A stretch of DNA of 64,000 bases, taken from contig JACCGJ010005681.1 in NCBI GenBank assembly GCA_013407085.1, forward strand, positions 1-64,000, in the 5' to 3' direction. Of the stretch, positions 21,047 to 30,892 are shown piece after piece. The notes below the pieces were generated by a model, which was given only the letters and a program-made list of their open reading frames with translations, did not search any database and was not told the origin of the DNA. The position numbers and the translations under genes are program-made. This stretch comes from Atriophallophorus winterbourni. Lineage: Eukaryota; Platyhelminthes; Trematoda; Plagiorchiida; Microphallidae. How positions within the stretch are numbered: position 1 is the first letter of the stretch; every line of letters starts with the position of its first letter.

Positions 21047-23128
21047 TTAGACCTCACGGGATCGAAGATTGTAGGGTCTAACCCTTTGTTGTTGTGAAAC
21101 AAGGTGTTCTACATTTGGTTGAAGTGTAGTGGTTGGTCCAGAAATGTCTGAAGTGGCAGACTGTATGTCAGGTGTACAAAGGGTATCTGGAGGTGTTTCT
21201 GTTGGGTCAGGTGGGTCAGTGTTCAATGGGTTTGGCGACTGATTCATTGGAGCCAGTTGACGGAGAGACACAGTCTCCTCGCGACCATCTGGCAAGCGGA
21301 TATGGGCATACTGAGGATTACTCTCCAGAAGGTCCACCTCTTCCACCAGGGGGTCATACTTGGAGGAACGAACATTTCTGCGATAAAGGACAGGTCCTGG
21401 CATCAACAACCAATTAGGAAGACTCGTACCGACGGGAGACTTGCGATTATGCTTGAACATGCGCTCGTGAGGCGTCTCATTTGTAGCAGTGCATAAGAGA
21501 GACCGCATGGCGTGTAATGCTTCGGGAAGAACAAGTTCCCACTGCTCTGTCGTCAAACCTCTATCTCGCAAGCATAATGAAACAGTTTTCCATAAGGTAC
21601 CGTTCAGACGTTCTACCTGCCCATTACCTTGCGGGTTATAACTGGTGGTCCTACTCGTAGCAACTCCTCGAGAATGAAGAAAAGATTTAATGTCACTGGA
21701 CATGAAGGATGACCCTTGATCTGAGTGTACGTATCCGGGCATACCAAAAATGGAAAAAAGTTCGGTGAGTCGGGAAATTACAGTAGAGCTGGTCATGTCA
21801 GGACATGGGAAAGCAAAGGGGAATCGAGAAAATTCGTCAATTACTGTAAGCAAATATCGATTCCGAGTAGATGAAGGAATGGGCCCTTTAAAATCGATAC
21901 TGAGACGTTCAAAAGGATGTGTTGCTTTAATGAGTGGCTCATTGTAAGGACCGAAAAATTTGGGCTTCAACTGGGAACATACAAGGCACTGTCGAATAAC
22001 AGATTTGACGTCATCAAGAGAGAACGGAAGATTTTTAGATCGGATGAAATGAAATAAACGTGTGATACCCGGGTGGCATAGTGAGTCATGAATGGACTTT
22101 AGTTCAGAAAGCGAATGTACACTAGCACAAAATCCACGGGACAAGGCATCAGCTACGGTATTATCAGGACCCGGTCGATACACCACGTCATAGGAAAACT
22201 GAGAGAGTTCTATACGCCAACGTTGGATTTTGTCGTTCTTGATTTTACTGGCGATTTTCGTATCAAACATAAACGAAACGGAGCGTTGATCAGTGATTAG
22301 TTTAAAATGAGACCCAATGAGATAATGTCTCCATTTTCGAATTGCTTCAACGATCGCGCAAGCTTCCTTCTCGATCGCGGGATGATTACGCTCACTTGGA
22401 GAGAGTGTGCGGGAGAAGAAAGCAACCGGGCGTCCATTTTGGTTGAGAGTAGCTGCTATTGCTACATCGGATGCATCTGTTTCGACAACGAGAGGTACGT
22501 CACGATCAACTGAGAAAAGGGATGCCTGCACTAATTCAGATTTCAGGGATGTGTAAGCGTTCAAAGCTTTCCCGGACAGTGGGAAGATTTTATTGTGAAC
22601 CAGAGGATGGATTTTATCGGAGAACTGGGAGAACCATTGAGAATAATAAGAGAGCATTCCGATTATTCTCTGTTGTGCTTTGGCATCACAGGGTGGAGGC
22701 AGCTTGAGTAAGGCATCAAAGCGTTCAGGGTCTGGTTTCACATTACCAGCAGATACTTCATAGCCCAACAACTTGATTTGCCTGACCGAGAAAATACATT
22801 TGGTGCGATTTATAGTCAGACCGTATTTTTCAACGACTTGTTGAAATTTGTTGAGGTTGACTTCGTGCTCCTTTTCGTCTCGCCCACATATAGTAATGTT
22901 ATCAACGTAAACGAACGTTCCTTGAAGAGATTCGTCACGAATTAATTCATCCATGGCACGTTGAAAACAGGCAACCCCGTTGGTTACCCCGAAAGGGATA
23001 CGCCGGAACTGATACAAATTGCCACAAGCCTCAAACGCCGTATAGAGTCGGTCATTTTTCTTTATTGGAACCTGGTGATATGCACTTTGTAAATCAAGTG
23101 CACTGAAGAACGCGAATTGTGAAATTTT
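21047..23128 (-). pseudogene. Element A Pol: reverse transcriptase, RNase H, integrase
   Basis: This continues the gag-protease frame after the stop at 23129-23131 and stays open to 21047. RT has FFSALDLQSAYHQVP (first Asp), RRIPFGVTNGVACFQRAMDE and FVYVDNITICG, so the usual YxDD is YVDN here. RNase H has VETDASDVAIAATLNQ and ITDQRSV. Integrase shows the HHCC finger (HDSLCHPG...CLVC), then SIDFKGP, HSDQGSS and GQVERLN, a D,D(35)E core. A Pro-rich tail ends VRPYNLRSREV. All domains are complete; only the shared stop and the lost gag start prevent expression. RT and integrase act in the cytoplasmic particle and nucleus. Confidence 0.9.
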
Positions 23129-24545
23129 TTAAATCAAGTCGTCGATTCTTGGCAAAGGGTACGCATCTAATAAAGTATACCGATTGATTGTCTGGCTGTA
23201 GTCAACAACCATGCGCTTTTTGTGTTTTTCATTCGTTGTCACTAGAACCTGTGCTCGCCAAGGTGATTGGGAGGGTTCGATTATATCATCACTGAGTAGT
23301 TTCGTGATTTCTGAACGAATAAAGAGTTCATCATCGTGACTATGTCTTCTTGACTTTGTAGATAAAGGACGACAATCTCGTTGTAAGTGAGTGAAAAGTG
23401 ATGTTGGTGGTAGCAGGGCGACCGACAAACTACAGAGAGAGAATGGTGGTTTCATTCCTTCAAACGGTATTTCGACTGATCGATGGCGTTGAAGAAAGTC
23501 GTGTCCTAGCAAAACATCGGCGCATAGATTTGGAAGAATAGATAGTTTTATGTTTTGGTAGACGTCATTTTTATGTACGATGGACACAAAGCAATGGCCT
23601 TTCGTTTGGCTCAGCATGAAAGTAGAAGCCAATATGATTTGATTAGTAGATTCGAGGACGGGCCAGCGATTTTGTTGCACGATTGTTTCAGAAACGAAGT
23701 TTTCAGAGCTTCCGGTATCGACTAAAGCTTGTAGAGGTACACCATTGACAATTATTTGAGTAACTGCTTTGGCAAGACTGGTTGGGGCTGCAGCTGTGAT
23801 TATGGCAGAAGAAGGAAAAGGAGTAGCAAAAGAAGCATGTTTCGATTTGTCACTCGAACGGCATACTTTGTGGAAATGTCCTTTTTTTCCACAAGACTTA
23901 CACAGAGCATCTTTCGCAGGACACTTATAGCGTGGATGACGATCGTATCCACAAAAGAAACAACTGGAACGTGTGGTAGCCAGAGTTGTCTCAGAACTGA
24001 AAGGAGTTGAATCGGTAGTGGCGTGAGACGCATCGATTGCAGCAGCACCGTAATTACTAGGTGCAGGCTGGATAAACGAATGAGATTGACGTTGGGCCAA
24101 ATCGAGGGCCTTTGCCTGGTCGAAAGCAGTTTGAACATCCAATGTCTTGTTTTCTAACAACCTCTGACGAATGGCATTCGACAAAAGCCCGCTTATGAAA
24201 GCGTCCCGAATAGCATCTTGTTGGTTTTGTTCAGCACTAACAACTTTAAAGTTACAATCCTTTGCAAAATTACGCAATTTCTGCATGAACTGGTCAAGCG
24301 TTTCGTCGCGATTTTGTTTACAAGTGGCAAGGATATGTCTTGAGAATATCTCGTTTTTGGGCTGAACATACAGAGAATTCAAGGTACTGATGGCTAAATC
24401 GTAGTCAGTGCATTGAGAAATGACTTTATAGACAGCAGGCGATAGGAAATGGATAAGAGTCTTCAGTTTGTCTGGTTTGAGAGATTCAACTGTATCGAGG
24501 AAATTCGTAAAGGTCAAAAACCAGTGTTCCCATGAATCGGTAGCA
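23129..24545 (-). pseudogene. Element A Gag-protease and start of RT
   Basis: Gag begins in the text at ADATDSWEHWF, corresponding to about residue 19 of the related Gag in element B. No in-frame ATG precedes it and a TGA lies just upstream. Capsid is followed by two CCHC zinc knuckles, each CX2CX4HX4C (CFFCGYDRHPRYKC and CKSCGKKGHFHKVC), which bind RNA. Protease has LVDTGSSENFVS and VLLGHDFL. RT opens with PWRAQVLVTTNEKHKKRMVV. The frame ends at IDDLI followed by TAA where element C has Glu. It is one fused gag-pol ORF, unlike elements that separate the two by a frameshift. Confidence 0.85.
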
Positions 24546-24565
24546 TCTGCCGCGTATCAGTGCAT

Positions 24566-24595
24566 GCTCATACTCGTGTTCTTTAGTTGATTAAA
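24566..24595 (-). other. Self-complementary primer-binding region of element A
   Basis: One base inside the 5' LTR, 30 bases are the exact complement of a block in the same LTR (24660-24689). In sense RNA the LTR block could fold back on this site and prime reverse transcription, as in Tf1. The match to a tRNA 3' end (TGG...) expected of tRNA-primed elements is absent. The first 14 bases correspond to the sites of B and C; the remaining 16 are unique to A. Confidence 0.75.
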
Positions 24596-24596
24596 T

Positions 24597-24775
24597 TGTA
24601 ATGAGATAGAGTGAATGATACTTCCAAACGATTGAGAAGATAACGCCTGATAGAAAGGCTTTAATCAACTAAAGAACACGAGTATGAGCTACAACAAAAA
24701 GAAGAAAGGTTAGATGTGTAATACGGTAAAATAAGCGTGTGTACACAATAAAAGGAATGTCAAAACAACACGACA
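24597..24775 (-). repeat. 5' LTR of element A
   Basis: 179 bp. Contains the 30-base block (24660-24689) complementary to the interior site at 24566-24595. If the primer extends to the RNA 5' end, transcription starts near 24689. No clean TATA box lies 25-30 bases upstream of that point. Confidence 0.92.
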
Positions 24776-25115
24776 AGCATTTTGAGCAGAGAGCAAAGAG
24801 CTTGGGAGCAGAGAGCGTGAGAGCACGAGATCTGTCATTTTTACCTTTATTTTCATAATTGCTTGTGGGCGTGATACTACCCGGTTGCCCAGGCCGAAGT
24901 AGGGGGTTAGCTTAGGGGGCCCCACCCGGAGCCTTTGGCTAAAAAGCGTGAATCACAAGGCAGTGGCTTGAGACTGAGTTTGTCTTACCTCTATCCATCG
25001 ACCTTCCTGGTGTGAGTAGCTCTGCTTGCACCAAAAGGCACCACCCAGTATAGCTCAATGGGTCATGAAGGTACACAAACCATCGCACCACGTTAAGGTC
25101 CAGTCTCAGCGCGAC
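24776..25115 (-). other. 5' leader of RTE-1
   Basis: These 340 bases lie between the gypsy A insertion and the RTE-1 5' target duplication. On the minus strand they start GTCGCGCTGAGACTGGACC and are GC-richer than the surroundings (GGGTGGGGCCCCCTAAGC). No long ORF. RTE leaders often hold an internal promoter; none can be pointed to here. Confidence 0.7.
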
Positions 25116-25125
25116 GGTTATATGG

Positions 25126-25336
25126 TATTAAAGCACAAGCCTGATCCAGGCAATGTGCCTCACAATCAGAGACTGCACGTGGGCTAAGATACTGTCAGGT
25201 TGCCCAGATCTAGACAGATACGAGGAAGAAAAATGAACAGGAAATGGTATTGAAACTCCAGCCTGTTTCAGCATGGTGCTCACTATTTCTGGCCAATCAA
25301 TTTACCCCGTTATTAGCCGCACAGCACAAAGTACGG
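25126..25336 (-). repeat. SINE-like repeat, host of RTE-1 and element D insertions
   Basis: Reads AAGCACAAGCCTGATCC...TAGCCGCACAGCACAAAG on the plus strand, so its sense is minus. Its 3' tail is shared with RTE-1. The copy continues at 28099 after element D (CACGGCACTATTGCAC matching the family's TGCACGATTGCAC). Confidence 0.75.
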
Positions 25337-25690
25337 TGTTGTGTTCTACCCGAGAAATTCCCAAGTAATAATTACCCAAATGCTGAACACTGAAAACTGT
25401 TATGTTATTGAATAGCTTAACCCAACACTACGCGTAGCCAGAACGGCAGACCGTTCAGGCAAAGAGCTTTACCGTCTCTGACCAACCGGCCCTGTAGGCT
25501 GTAGCTCGTTTGTATTTATAGGTTGCGTCTCACAAACCCAGACTGTCTGGCGAAACCAGACTGTCTGACAAAACTAGACTGTCTGGCGAAACCAGACAAA
25601 GGTCGACAAATTAATCAGAATCGAGAATAATAAATTCAAAGGGTTTAAAGTTAATAATGAGTTTTTGAGGAAAGTAATGCTTCCTCAACA
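25337..25690 (-). repeat. 3' LTR of element D
   Basis: 354 bp with TGTTGTGTTC...CCTCAACA borders on the plus strand. Its last 26 bp recur as the 5' LTR remnant at 28073-28098. Confidence 0.8.
25508..25602 (-). promoter_or_regulatory. Probable LTR promoter with CAGAC/GTCTG repeat array
   Basis: In sense, CCTATAAATACA (25522-25511) is a good TATA box. Just upstream lie three to four 20-21 bp repeats built on CCAGACTGTCTGG (25536-25600), a palindrome of CAGAC/GTCTG boxes. Such clusters next to the TATA in U3 are usual for enhancers. CAGAC is the core bound by Smad proteins, but that link is only a guess here. Confidence 0.55.
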
Positions 25691-25708
25691 CCTCCCCTTT
25701 TTGTATTC

Positions 25709-28090
25709 TCAATACCGGGACTGGCGTGGATTGACCTGCAACGGTTTCACGGGTTTGCTTTTTCTGGTCGTCCAGCGTCGTGGTTGCAGACTTCGGTCAT
25801 CCGGTATTTCCGTCATGATAGATTCGGTTGAGGTTGGAATGTTGAATGTTTCGTACAGTATGTCCGGTGGTATCCGCATCTCGACGAGCGTATCGGAGGC
25901 GACGGATCTCAGACGTAACTGATTTCTGTGTCGTGTTACGACATCGTTTCCAATTCTGACGTCGAACATTACACTGCCTCTGCGACGGATGATGGTACCA
26001 TCGGTCCACGGTGGACTTGATGTGCTGTAGTCTCGTACGTGGACGGCAGTTCCTGGTTCGAAACATGACTGATGATTCCGATTGTGTGCGAGCTTTGTTG
26101 GCTTAGGCAGCATTGCATTATTCCAAGTACGTAGCTTTCTGCCCATGAGTGCTTCAGCGGGGGTTTTGCGGCTTGGCAACGCATCATTCGGCGTAGTTCT
26201 GTACACCAACAGAAAACGTTGTAGACCATCGACGGATGTCACTCCCCACGTGATTTTAGAAGAGCACGTTTGAATGTGTCTACGAAGCGTTCGGCCTGGC
26301 CATTTGACTGAGGATGGTAAGGCGGCGACCGTAGATGTGACACATCGTTTTGTCGGCAAAATTCCGCGAAAACGTCCGATGTGAATTGAGAGCCATTGTC
26401 GGACACGAGCGTTTCTGGCAATCCATGCTGACTGAACAAACGGCGTAGTGCGCCGATCGTGTTGGTGGATGTAGCAGATGACATCTCGATTATTTCGGGC
26501 CATTTCGAGTAAGCATCGACCACGACGAGGTACATGACCCCGTTTATTGGACCAGCGAAATCGACATGGATTCGTTGCCACGGTTTTTCTGGCGTAGGCC
26601 ATGGTGCAATTGGTACACGGTTTGGCATCTTGGCTGCTTGCTGACATTGACGGCATGACTTGACGAATAGATCAATATCTGCGTCCATACCAGGCCAATA
26701 AGCGAAACTTCGAGCGATCGCCTTCATGCGTTGAATGCCTGGGTGCCCATTGTGGAATTGTCGAAGGACACGATTGCGTAGATTCTTTGGAACAACAACG
26801 CGATCATTGAACATCAAGCACTCGTCAATAATTGAAAGTGACTCGCGTCTTTGGTAGAATTGCGAGAGTTCCCCAGGAGGCGTAACTTTCGGCCAACCAC
26901 CGTGAGTATAGGTGATTGCTTGCAACAAAGTTTCGTCTGATTTTGTACATTGTTTAATATCATCAGCTTTGACTGGCAATCCCCGCACTGCGTCATCAAA
27001 TTGTCGCTGCATAGCTTGCTCGATGGAGACGCATGCAATGACGGTATCCTCGTCTGGCTGATCTCGAACCGGGATTAGGCGGGACAGCGCGTCCGCTTGA
27101 CCAAAATCTTCGGATCGACGATATTGTATATTGAAATCGTATCCCAAAAGTATGAGAGACCATCGTTGTAACCGATTTGCAGAATGTGCTGGTATACCTT
27201 TTCTCGAGCCGAATATCGAAATCAAAGGCTTGTGATCAGTTAGCAACGTGAAGTGACGGCCATAGATTAACTTGTGGAATCGTTTGACCGCAAAAATGAG
27301 AGCTAATGCTTCTTTTTCGATTTGACCGTAGTTGCGTTCGGCTGGAGTCAGTGATCGTGAAGCATGCATGATCGCTTTCTCGTTTCCATCGGGAAATCTG
27401 TGAAGAATGACAGCACCCACACCGTATCCAGATGCATCGGCTGCCACGACGATCGGTAGCTTTGAATCGTAGTGCGTCAGTAACATGTTTGAGGTTAACA
27501 GTGATTTTAGCTTCATAAAAGCTGTTTCACATTCTCTTGACCAATTCCAAGGGACATCTTTTTGAAGAAGACGATTGAGCGGTGTTCGCACAGTGTGGAG
27601 TGATGGTAAGAATGCACTGTAATAACTGATCAAACCAAGGTAGGATCGCAGTGTCGTAACATCTTTTGGAGCCGGCATCTGCTGGATTGATTGTATGTTA
27701 CTGGGGTCAGGGTGACGTCCACTTTGATCGAAAATGAAACCAAGGTATTTTATTGATTTCATGTAGAACTGGCATTTCTCGGGACGAAGGCGTAAACCAC
27801 TTTCAGCGATCCGTTCCAACGTCTGATTGATGCGATCATCGAGTTCTTCTTCGGAGGAACCGACAATGATTAGGTCGTCCAGGTATGCGGCCACACCTGG
27901 GATGCCAGACAAAATGGTGTCCATTAGTTGTTGGAAAACGGTTGGAGCAGTCTTTACACCAAAAGTAAGACGTTGATACTGGAATAATCCTTTGTGGGTA
28001 TTAACTGTGAGTAGTTCTCGTGAATCTGGTGCAATTTCGATTTGCAGATATGCGTCAGCTAAATCGAGCCCATTGAGGAAAGTAATGCTT
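25709..28090 (-). pseudogene. Element D Pol: RT (part), RNase H, integrase
   Basis: The frame is readable from FLNGLDLADAYLQIE at 28080 and is open to 26239. RT has VAAYLDDLIIVG with the standard Asp pair. RNase H has VVAADASGYGVGAVIL and LLTDHKPL. Integrase has the HHCC finger (HNGHPGIQRM...CRQCQQ), HVDFAGPI, VSDNGSQF and GQAERFV, all catalytic acids present. A one-base frameshift near 26255 puts the integrase C-terminus (WGVTSVDGLQRFLLVYRTTP to PLQVNPRQSRY) in another frame ending at 25709. The text resembles mag/K02A2.6-type gypsy elements of animals. Confidence 0.85.
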
Positions 28091-28098
28091 CCTCAACA
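28073..28098 (-). repeat. 5' LTR remnant of element D fused to RT
   Basis: 26 bp identical to the U3 start of the 3' LTR, running straight into RT codons for Asn-Gly-Leu-Asp. The shared TTTCCTCAA at the join may be where the deletion was resolved by microhomology. Confidence 0.8.
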
Positions 28099-28334
28099 CA
28101 CGGCACTATTGCACACCCATGCAAAACTAGCTACTGTTAGTCTTTCTTATCTATCACTTTCTGCTTCCTCCCCTTCACGTCGTTTACTGTGGCGCATGAG
28201 GCTACGAAGGTAAACTGAATTTGGAGTTTGTCCCAGTTGTCGCGCACTTTTGCTGCATGGACCAACCCATTATTTAAATGCTGATTCCGTTTCTCAAGCC
28301 TTTGAACCCGTGCTCATACAGTGCACGGATCTGC
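28099..28334. other. SINE-like repeat continuation and unassigned sequence
   Basis: The first ~30 bases continue the SINE-like repeat broken by element D. The rest has no recognised gene; GTTGTCGCGCACTTTTGC near 28235 could be repeat-derived. Confidence 0.3.
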
Positions 28335-28610
28335 AATCGTGTACTGTGCAGGTACCCATGTTGCGCAGATGTGCAATCGTGCAGTATTTCTGTGCTGTGC
28401 GGCTAACATCGTGCTAAATTAATTGCCAACGGTAGTGAGCTACATGCTGAAATATGCTGGAGTCCCACTACCATTCCTATTTCCACCTCATATCTCTCTA
28501 GGTCTGGGCAACCTGACAGTATCTTAGCCCACGTGCAGTCTCTGACTGTGCGGCACTTTGCCTTGATCAGGCTTGTGCTTTCATACCATACCTCCCCCTC
28601 AATTTTTAAC
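28335..28610 (+). repeat. SINE-like repeat, long copy
   Basis: Sense (+): GTGCAATCGTGCAGTATTTC, GCTGTGCGGCTAACATCGTG, then a GGTAGTGAG...CCACTACC stem. CTAGGTCTGGGCAACC, the 3' hairpin region (CTTGATCAGGCTTGTGCTT) and an ATACC-repeat tail follow. One of two near-complete copies (the other is 39455-39705). No A/B-box tRNA head is convincing. Confidence 0.75.
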
Positions 28611-28639
28611 CGTTATTCTTCAGCATCCAATGCGATAAG

Positions 28640-29454
28640 TGACCAACCTGAAACTTTTCGAAGTATTGCACACACTAAACCCAAAATTCATTTTCTAAAA
28701 TGGCTCAAGTCTGCATAAGTGCCATAAATGTACGAACCTTTTTTCAACCAGGCGAGCAACTTTTGTTGCCCACGCCCAGATTTGCTTCTATTTCACTTTG
28801 CCTGGATCAGGCTTGTGCTTTCATTCCATTTCCTATCTCTGTTTGCTGCTTATGAGAGACGCGGCCTCTACGGTAATCGAATTGACTGCAAAATCTTTCC
28901 AAGTCCATGAGGGTGTACGTATAGTACAGACCTCACGTGCAGAAACCTCACATTTTGACTGGATTCTCTCGAATAGCTGGTTGTTTGCCGTCTGACTAGC
29001 TACATCGATTAACACAACTCAAAGTAGCCACTGGTTGTCCGTTGTAGCAACTTATGCTTTGACTAATTATAGCACTAATGACAGCATAGCTATCTTCTAC
29101 GGCGAACTGATTACATTCATTCGATGCGCGAAACATTAAGCCATCATTATTTTTACTGAGGATATTAATGCTCAACTTGGTCGCCTAGAGATTACTGAGT
29201 CACAACTCAGTGGTGCATTCATTCTCGATGCTCAGCAGGCAGACAATGGTGAACACTTTTTGCACTTATGTGCAGTGTATGGACTATTTATTAGTAGCAT
29301 TTTGCTTAAGCATTAGAAGCGGCAGCGTGAAACCTGGCGTCCAATTAACGATGGTCAGCCATGCACGCAAATCGACCATCTCGCCGTAAGCGCTAGGTGA
29401 AAAGACTACATTGAAGACTGACGCTACTTCTGAAAAACTTCTGTAAATCTTCAT
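28640..29454 (+). pseudogene. RTE-1-type LINE, endonuclease remnants (copy RTE-5)
   Basis: Plus-strand traces match the RTE endonuclease: AINVRTFFQPGEQLL near 28717, FTEDINAQLGRLEITE near 29152 (GDxN-type motif), QQADNGEHFLHLCAVYGLF near 29235, and TWRPINDG...TQIDHLA near 29335. A SINE-like fragment (28788-28830) and gypsy element B (from 29455) interrupt it. The linker continues at 30893. Confidence 0.7.
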
Positions 29455-29649
29455 TGTAACGAGATAGAGAGAATGATACTTCCAAACGATTGAGAAGATA
29501 ACGCCTGATAGAAAGGCTTTAATCAACTATAGATTTGGGCATATAGACTGTAACGAGAAAAGAGAACTGTTAACGAAGTAAAGCAGTACAATATGTTTAA
29601 TATACGTGTGTGTTTATAAAGAAGGAAAGGTATGGAAAATGATACGACA
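29455..29649 (-). repeat. 3' LTR of element B
   Basis: 195 bp, TGTAACGAG...ATACGACA on the plus strand. Its right half (TAACGAGATAG...GGCTTTAATCAACTA in plus coordinates) is close to the LTR of A; the rest differs. Confidence 0.92.
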
Positions 29650-29686
29650 TTCTTCCCGGCGGGAAAGAAATGTATGTTATAATAAG

Positions 29687-30676
29687 TCACGCCTCTCGAT
29701 TTCGGAGACAGTAAGGTCTGACTCTTTGTTGCTGCGTGATGAGTTGTTCACGTATTATTTCTTCAGATACATAACTTTCAGAACTTCCGGTGTCAACCAG
29801 GGCATGGAGCGTTATACCATTGACACGGATTTTAGTAATTGCTTTCTTTAAACTGGTTGGCACGGCAGCGGTGGCAATGGCTGATGAAAGAAATGCGCAA
29901 GCAGGAGCATTATGTTTGACAAAGTTTGTAGAACGACAAACTTTGATGAAATGTCCCTTCTTGCCACATGATTTACAAACGGCTTCTCTAGCAGGGCATT
30001 TGTGACGTGGATGTCGATCATATCCACAGAAGAAACAATTACCTGGAAGCCTCGAGTGAGTAGTTGCCAAGGTTGTATCCGACTTAGAGGTATCGAGGTC
30101 TATGGTTTCCTTGGGAGATGCTTTGCAAGTAATGGCAGGAGCTGACGATGCTTATGAATTAGACTGTTGCTGAGCCAAGTCCAACGACTTTGCTTGATCG
30201 AAAGCTGTCTGTAGATCGAGACATTTATGTTCCAGCAAACGTTGCCTGATAGGATTTGATAGCAATCCAGAAATAAACGCATCACGCGTTGCATCATTTT
30301 GATTTTCAGTAGCGCTCACGGATTTGAAATGACAGTCTTTAGCGAATGTGTGCAATCTCTGAACAAACTGGTCGAGGTTTTCGGTTTGTGCTTGTTTGCA
30401 GGTCGCCAAAACATGTCGTGCGAACACTTCGTTTTTTGGTTGCATGTATATGGACTGAAGAGTGGCTACGGCCGATTCATATGTTGTGCATTGAGATATA
30501 AGTTTGTACACAGAAGGCGACAGAAAATGAATCAAAGTTTTGAGTTTGTCTGGTTTGTGCGATTCTATGATTTCAAGAAAATTGCTGAATGTGTAAAACC
30601 AATGCTCCCAGGAGTCGGCAGCATTAGAAGCGTTCGGATCGGCGTCCAAGCGATCAGGTCTGAGTAAACGATCCAT
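29687..30676 (-). pseudogene. Element B Gag with truncated protease fused to Pol tail
   Basis: ATG at 30674-30676 starts 16 bases inside the LTR. The capsid runs MDRLLRPDRLDADPNASN onward, with DSWEHWFYTFSNFLEIIES and SPSVYKLISQCT. One TAA (30152-30154) follows QQQSNS; the same frame continues through two CX2CX4HX4C knuckles (CFFCGYDRHPRHKC, CKSCGKKGHFIKVC). Protease DTGSSESYVSEEIIREQ then passes directly to ITQQQRVRPYCLRNREA, which is the Pol C-terminus. Apart from the stop it could encode a Gag-like protein able to package RNA. Confidence 0.85.
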
Positions 30677-30677
30677 T

Positions 30678-30691
30678 TATAGTTGATTAAA
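30678..30691 (-). other. Self-complementary primer-binding site of element B
   Basis: In sense TTTAATCAACTATA lies one base inside the LTR and one base before the gag ATG. It is the exact complement of the LTR block at 30756-30769. Compared with A, base 13 differs in both the site and the LTR block, so pairing is kept. Confidence 0.75.
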
Positions 30692-30692
30692 T

Positions 30693-30887
30693 TGTAACGA
30701 GATAGAGTGAATGATACTTCCAAACGAATGAGAAGATAACGCCTGATAGAAAGGCTTTAATCAACTATAGATTTGGGCATATAGACTGTAACGAGAAAAG
30801 AGAACTGTTAACGAAGTAAAGCAGTACAATATGTTTAATATACGTGTGTGTTTATAAATAAGGAAAGGTATGGAAAATAATACGACA
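30693..30887 (-). repeat. 5' LTR of element B
   Basis: 195 bp; contains the 14-base block (30756-30769) complementary to the interior primer site. Confidence 0.92.
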
Positions 30888-30892
30888 TTCAT

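Larger units (their letters stand above)
20825..24775 (-). mobile_element. Element A: Ty3/gypsy LTR retrotransposon, self-priming type
   Basis: Two 179-bp LTRs (TG...CA) bound it and AGCAT at 20820-20824 and 24776-24780 is the 5-bp target duplication. Sense is the minus strand. It sits in the 5' part of RTE-1. One base differs between the LTRs, making it the youngest insertion seen. Gag, protease, RT, RNase H and integrase lie in one reading frame, broken by a single TAA. The start of gag is missing and replaced by bases complementary to the LTR. The tract GGTCGGGGTGAA before the 3' LTR is the likely plus-strand primer. Confidence 0.92.
16635..25115 (-). mobile_element. RTE-1: near full-length RTE-clade LINE with two nested insertions
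   Basis: GGTTATATGG occurs at 16625-16634 and 25116-25125, a 10-bp target duplication. The minus-strand element runs from a 5' leader (25115-24776) through endonuclease, RT and C-terminal region to a 3' tail of TGA repeats at 16635-16653. Removing gypsy A with its 5-bp duplication and the RTE-2 insertion with its 10-bp duplication leaves about 3.73 kb, the size of a complete RTE. SR2 of schistosomes is the model. The coding frame is broken by stops, frameshifts and the insertions. Confidence 0.85.
25337..28098 (-). mobile_element. Element D: Ty3/gypsy (mag-like) retrotransposon, 5' half deleted
   Basis: A complete 3' LTR (25337-25690), polypurine tract AAAAAGGGGAGG (minus strand, 25691-25702) and pol run leftward from a 26-bp remnant of the 5' LTR (28073-28098). 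TACGG (25332-25336) and CACGG (28099-28103) match at 4 of 5 bases and are the probable target duplication, inside the SINE-like repeat. Gag, protease and the first part of RT are deleted; the LTR remnant joins RT directly. The family is distinct from A-C: YLDD active site and different LTRs. Confidence 0.8.
29455..30887 (-). mobile_element. Element B: short deletion derivative of the A/C gypsy family
   Basis: Two 195-bp LTRs (about four differences) and a 5-bp target duplication, TTCAT, at 29450-29454 and 30888-30892. The total is 1,433 bp. It keeps gag and the first part of protease, then jumps to the last residues of pol and the polypurine tract (CCGGGAAGAA before the 3' LTR). RT, RNase H and integrase are absent, so it is non-autonomous and would depend on enzymes of a related element. 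It lies in the RTE-5 copy. Confidence 0.9.

Noticed and set aside
24776..25115. HDV-like self-cleaving ribozyme at the 5' end of RTE-1
   Set aside because: The first seven bases (GTCGCGC) could pair with GTGCGAT about 20 bases downstream, as in helix P1. I could not build the other helices or find the catalytic C in a proper joining segment.
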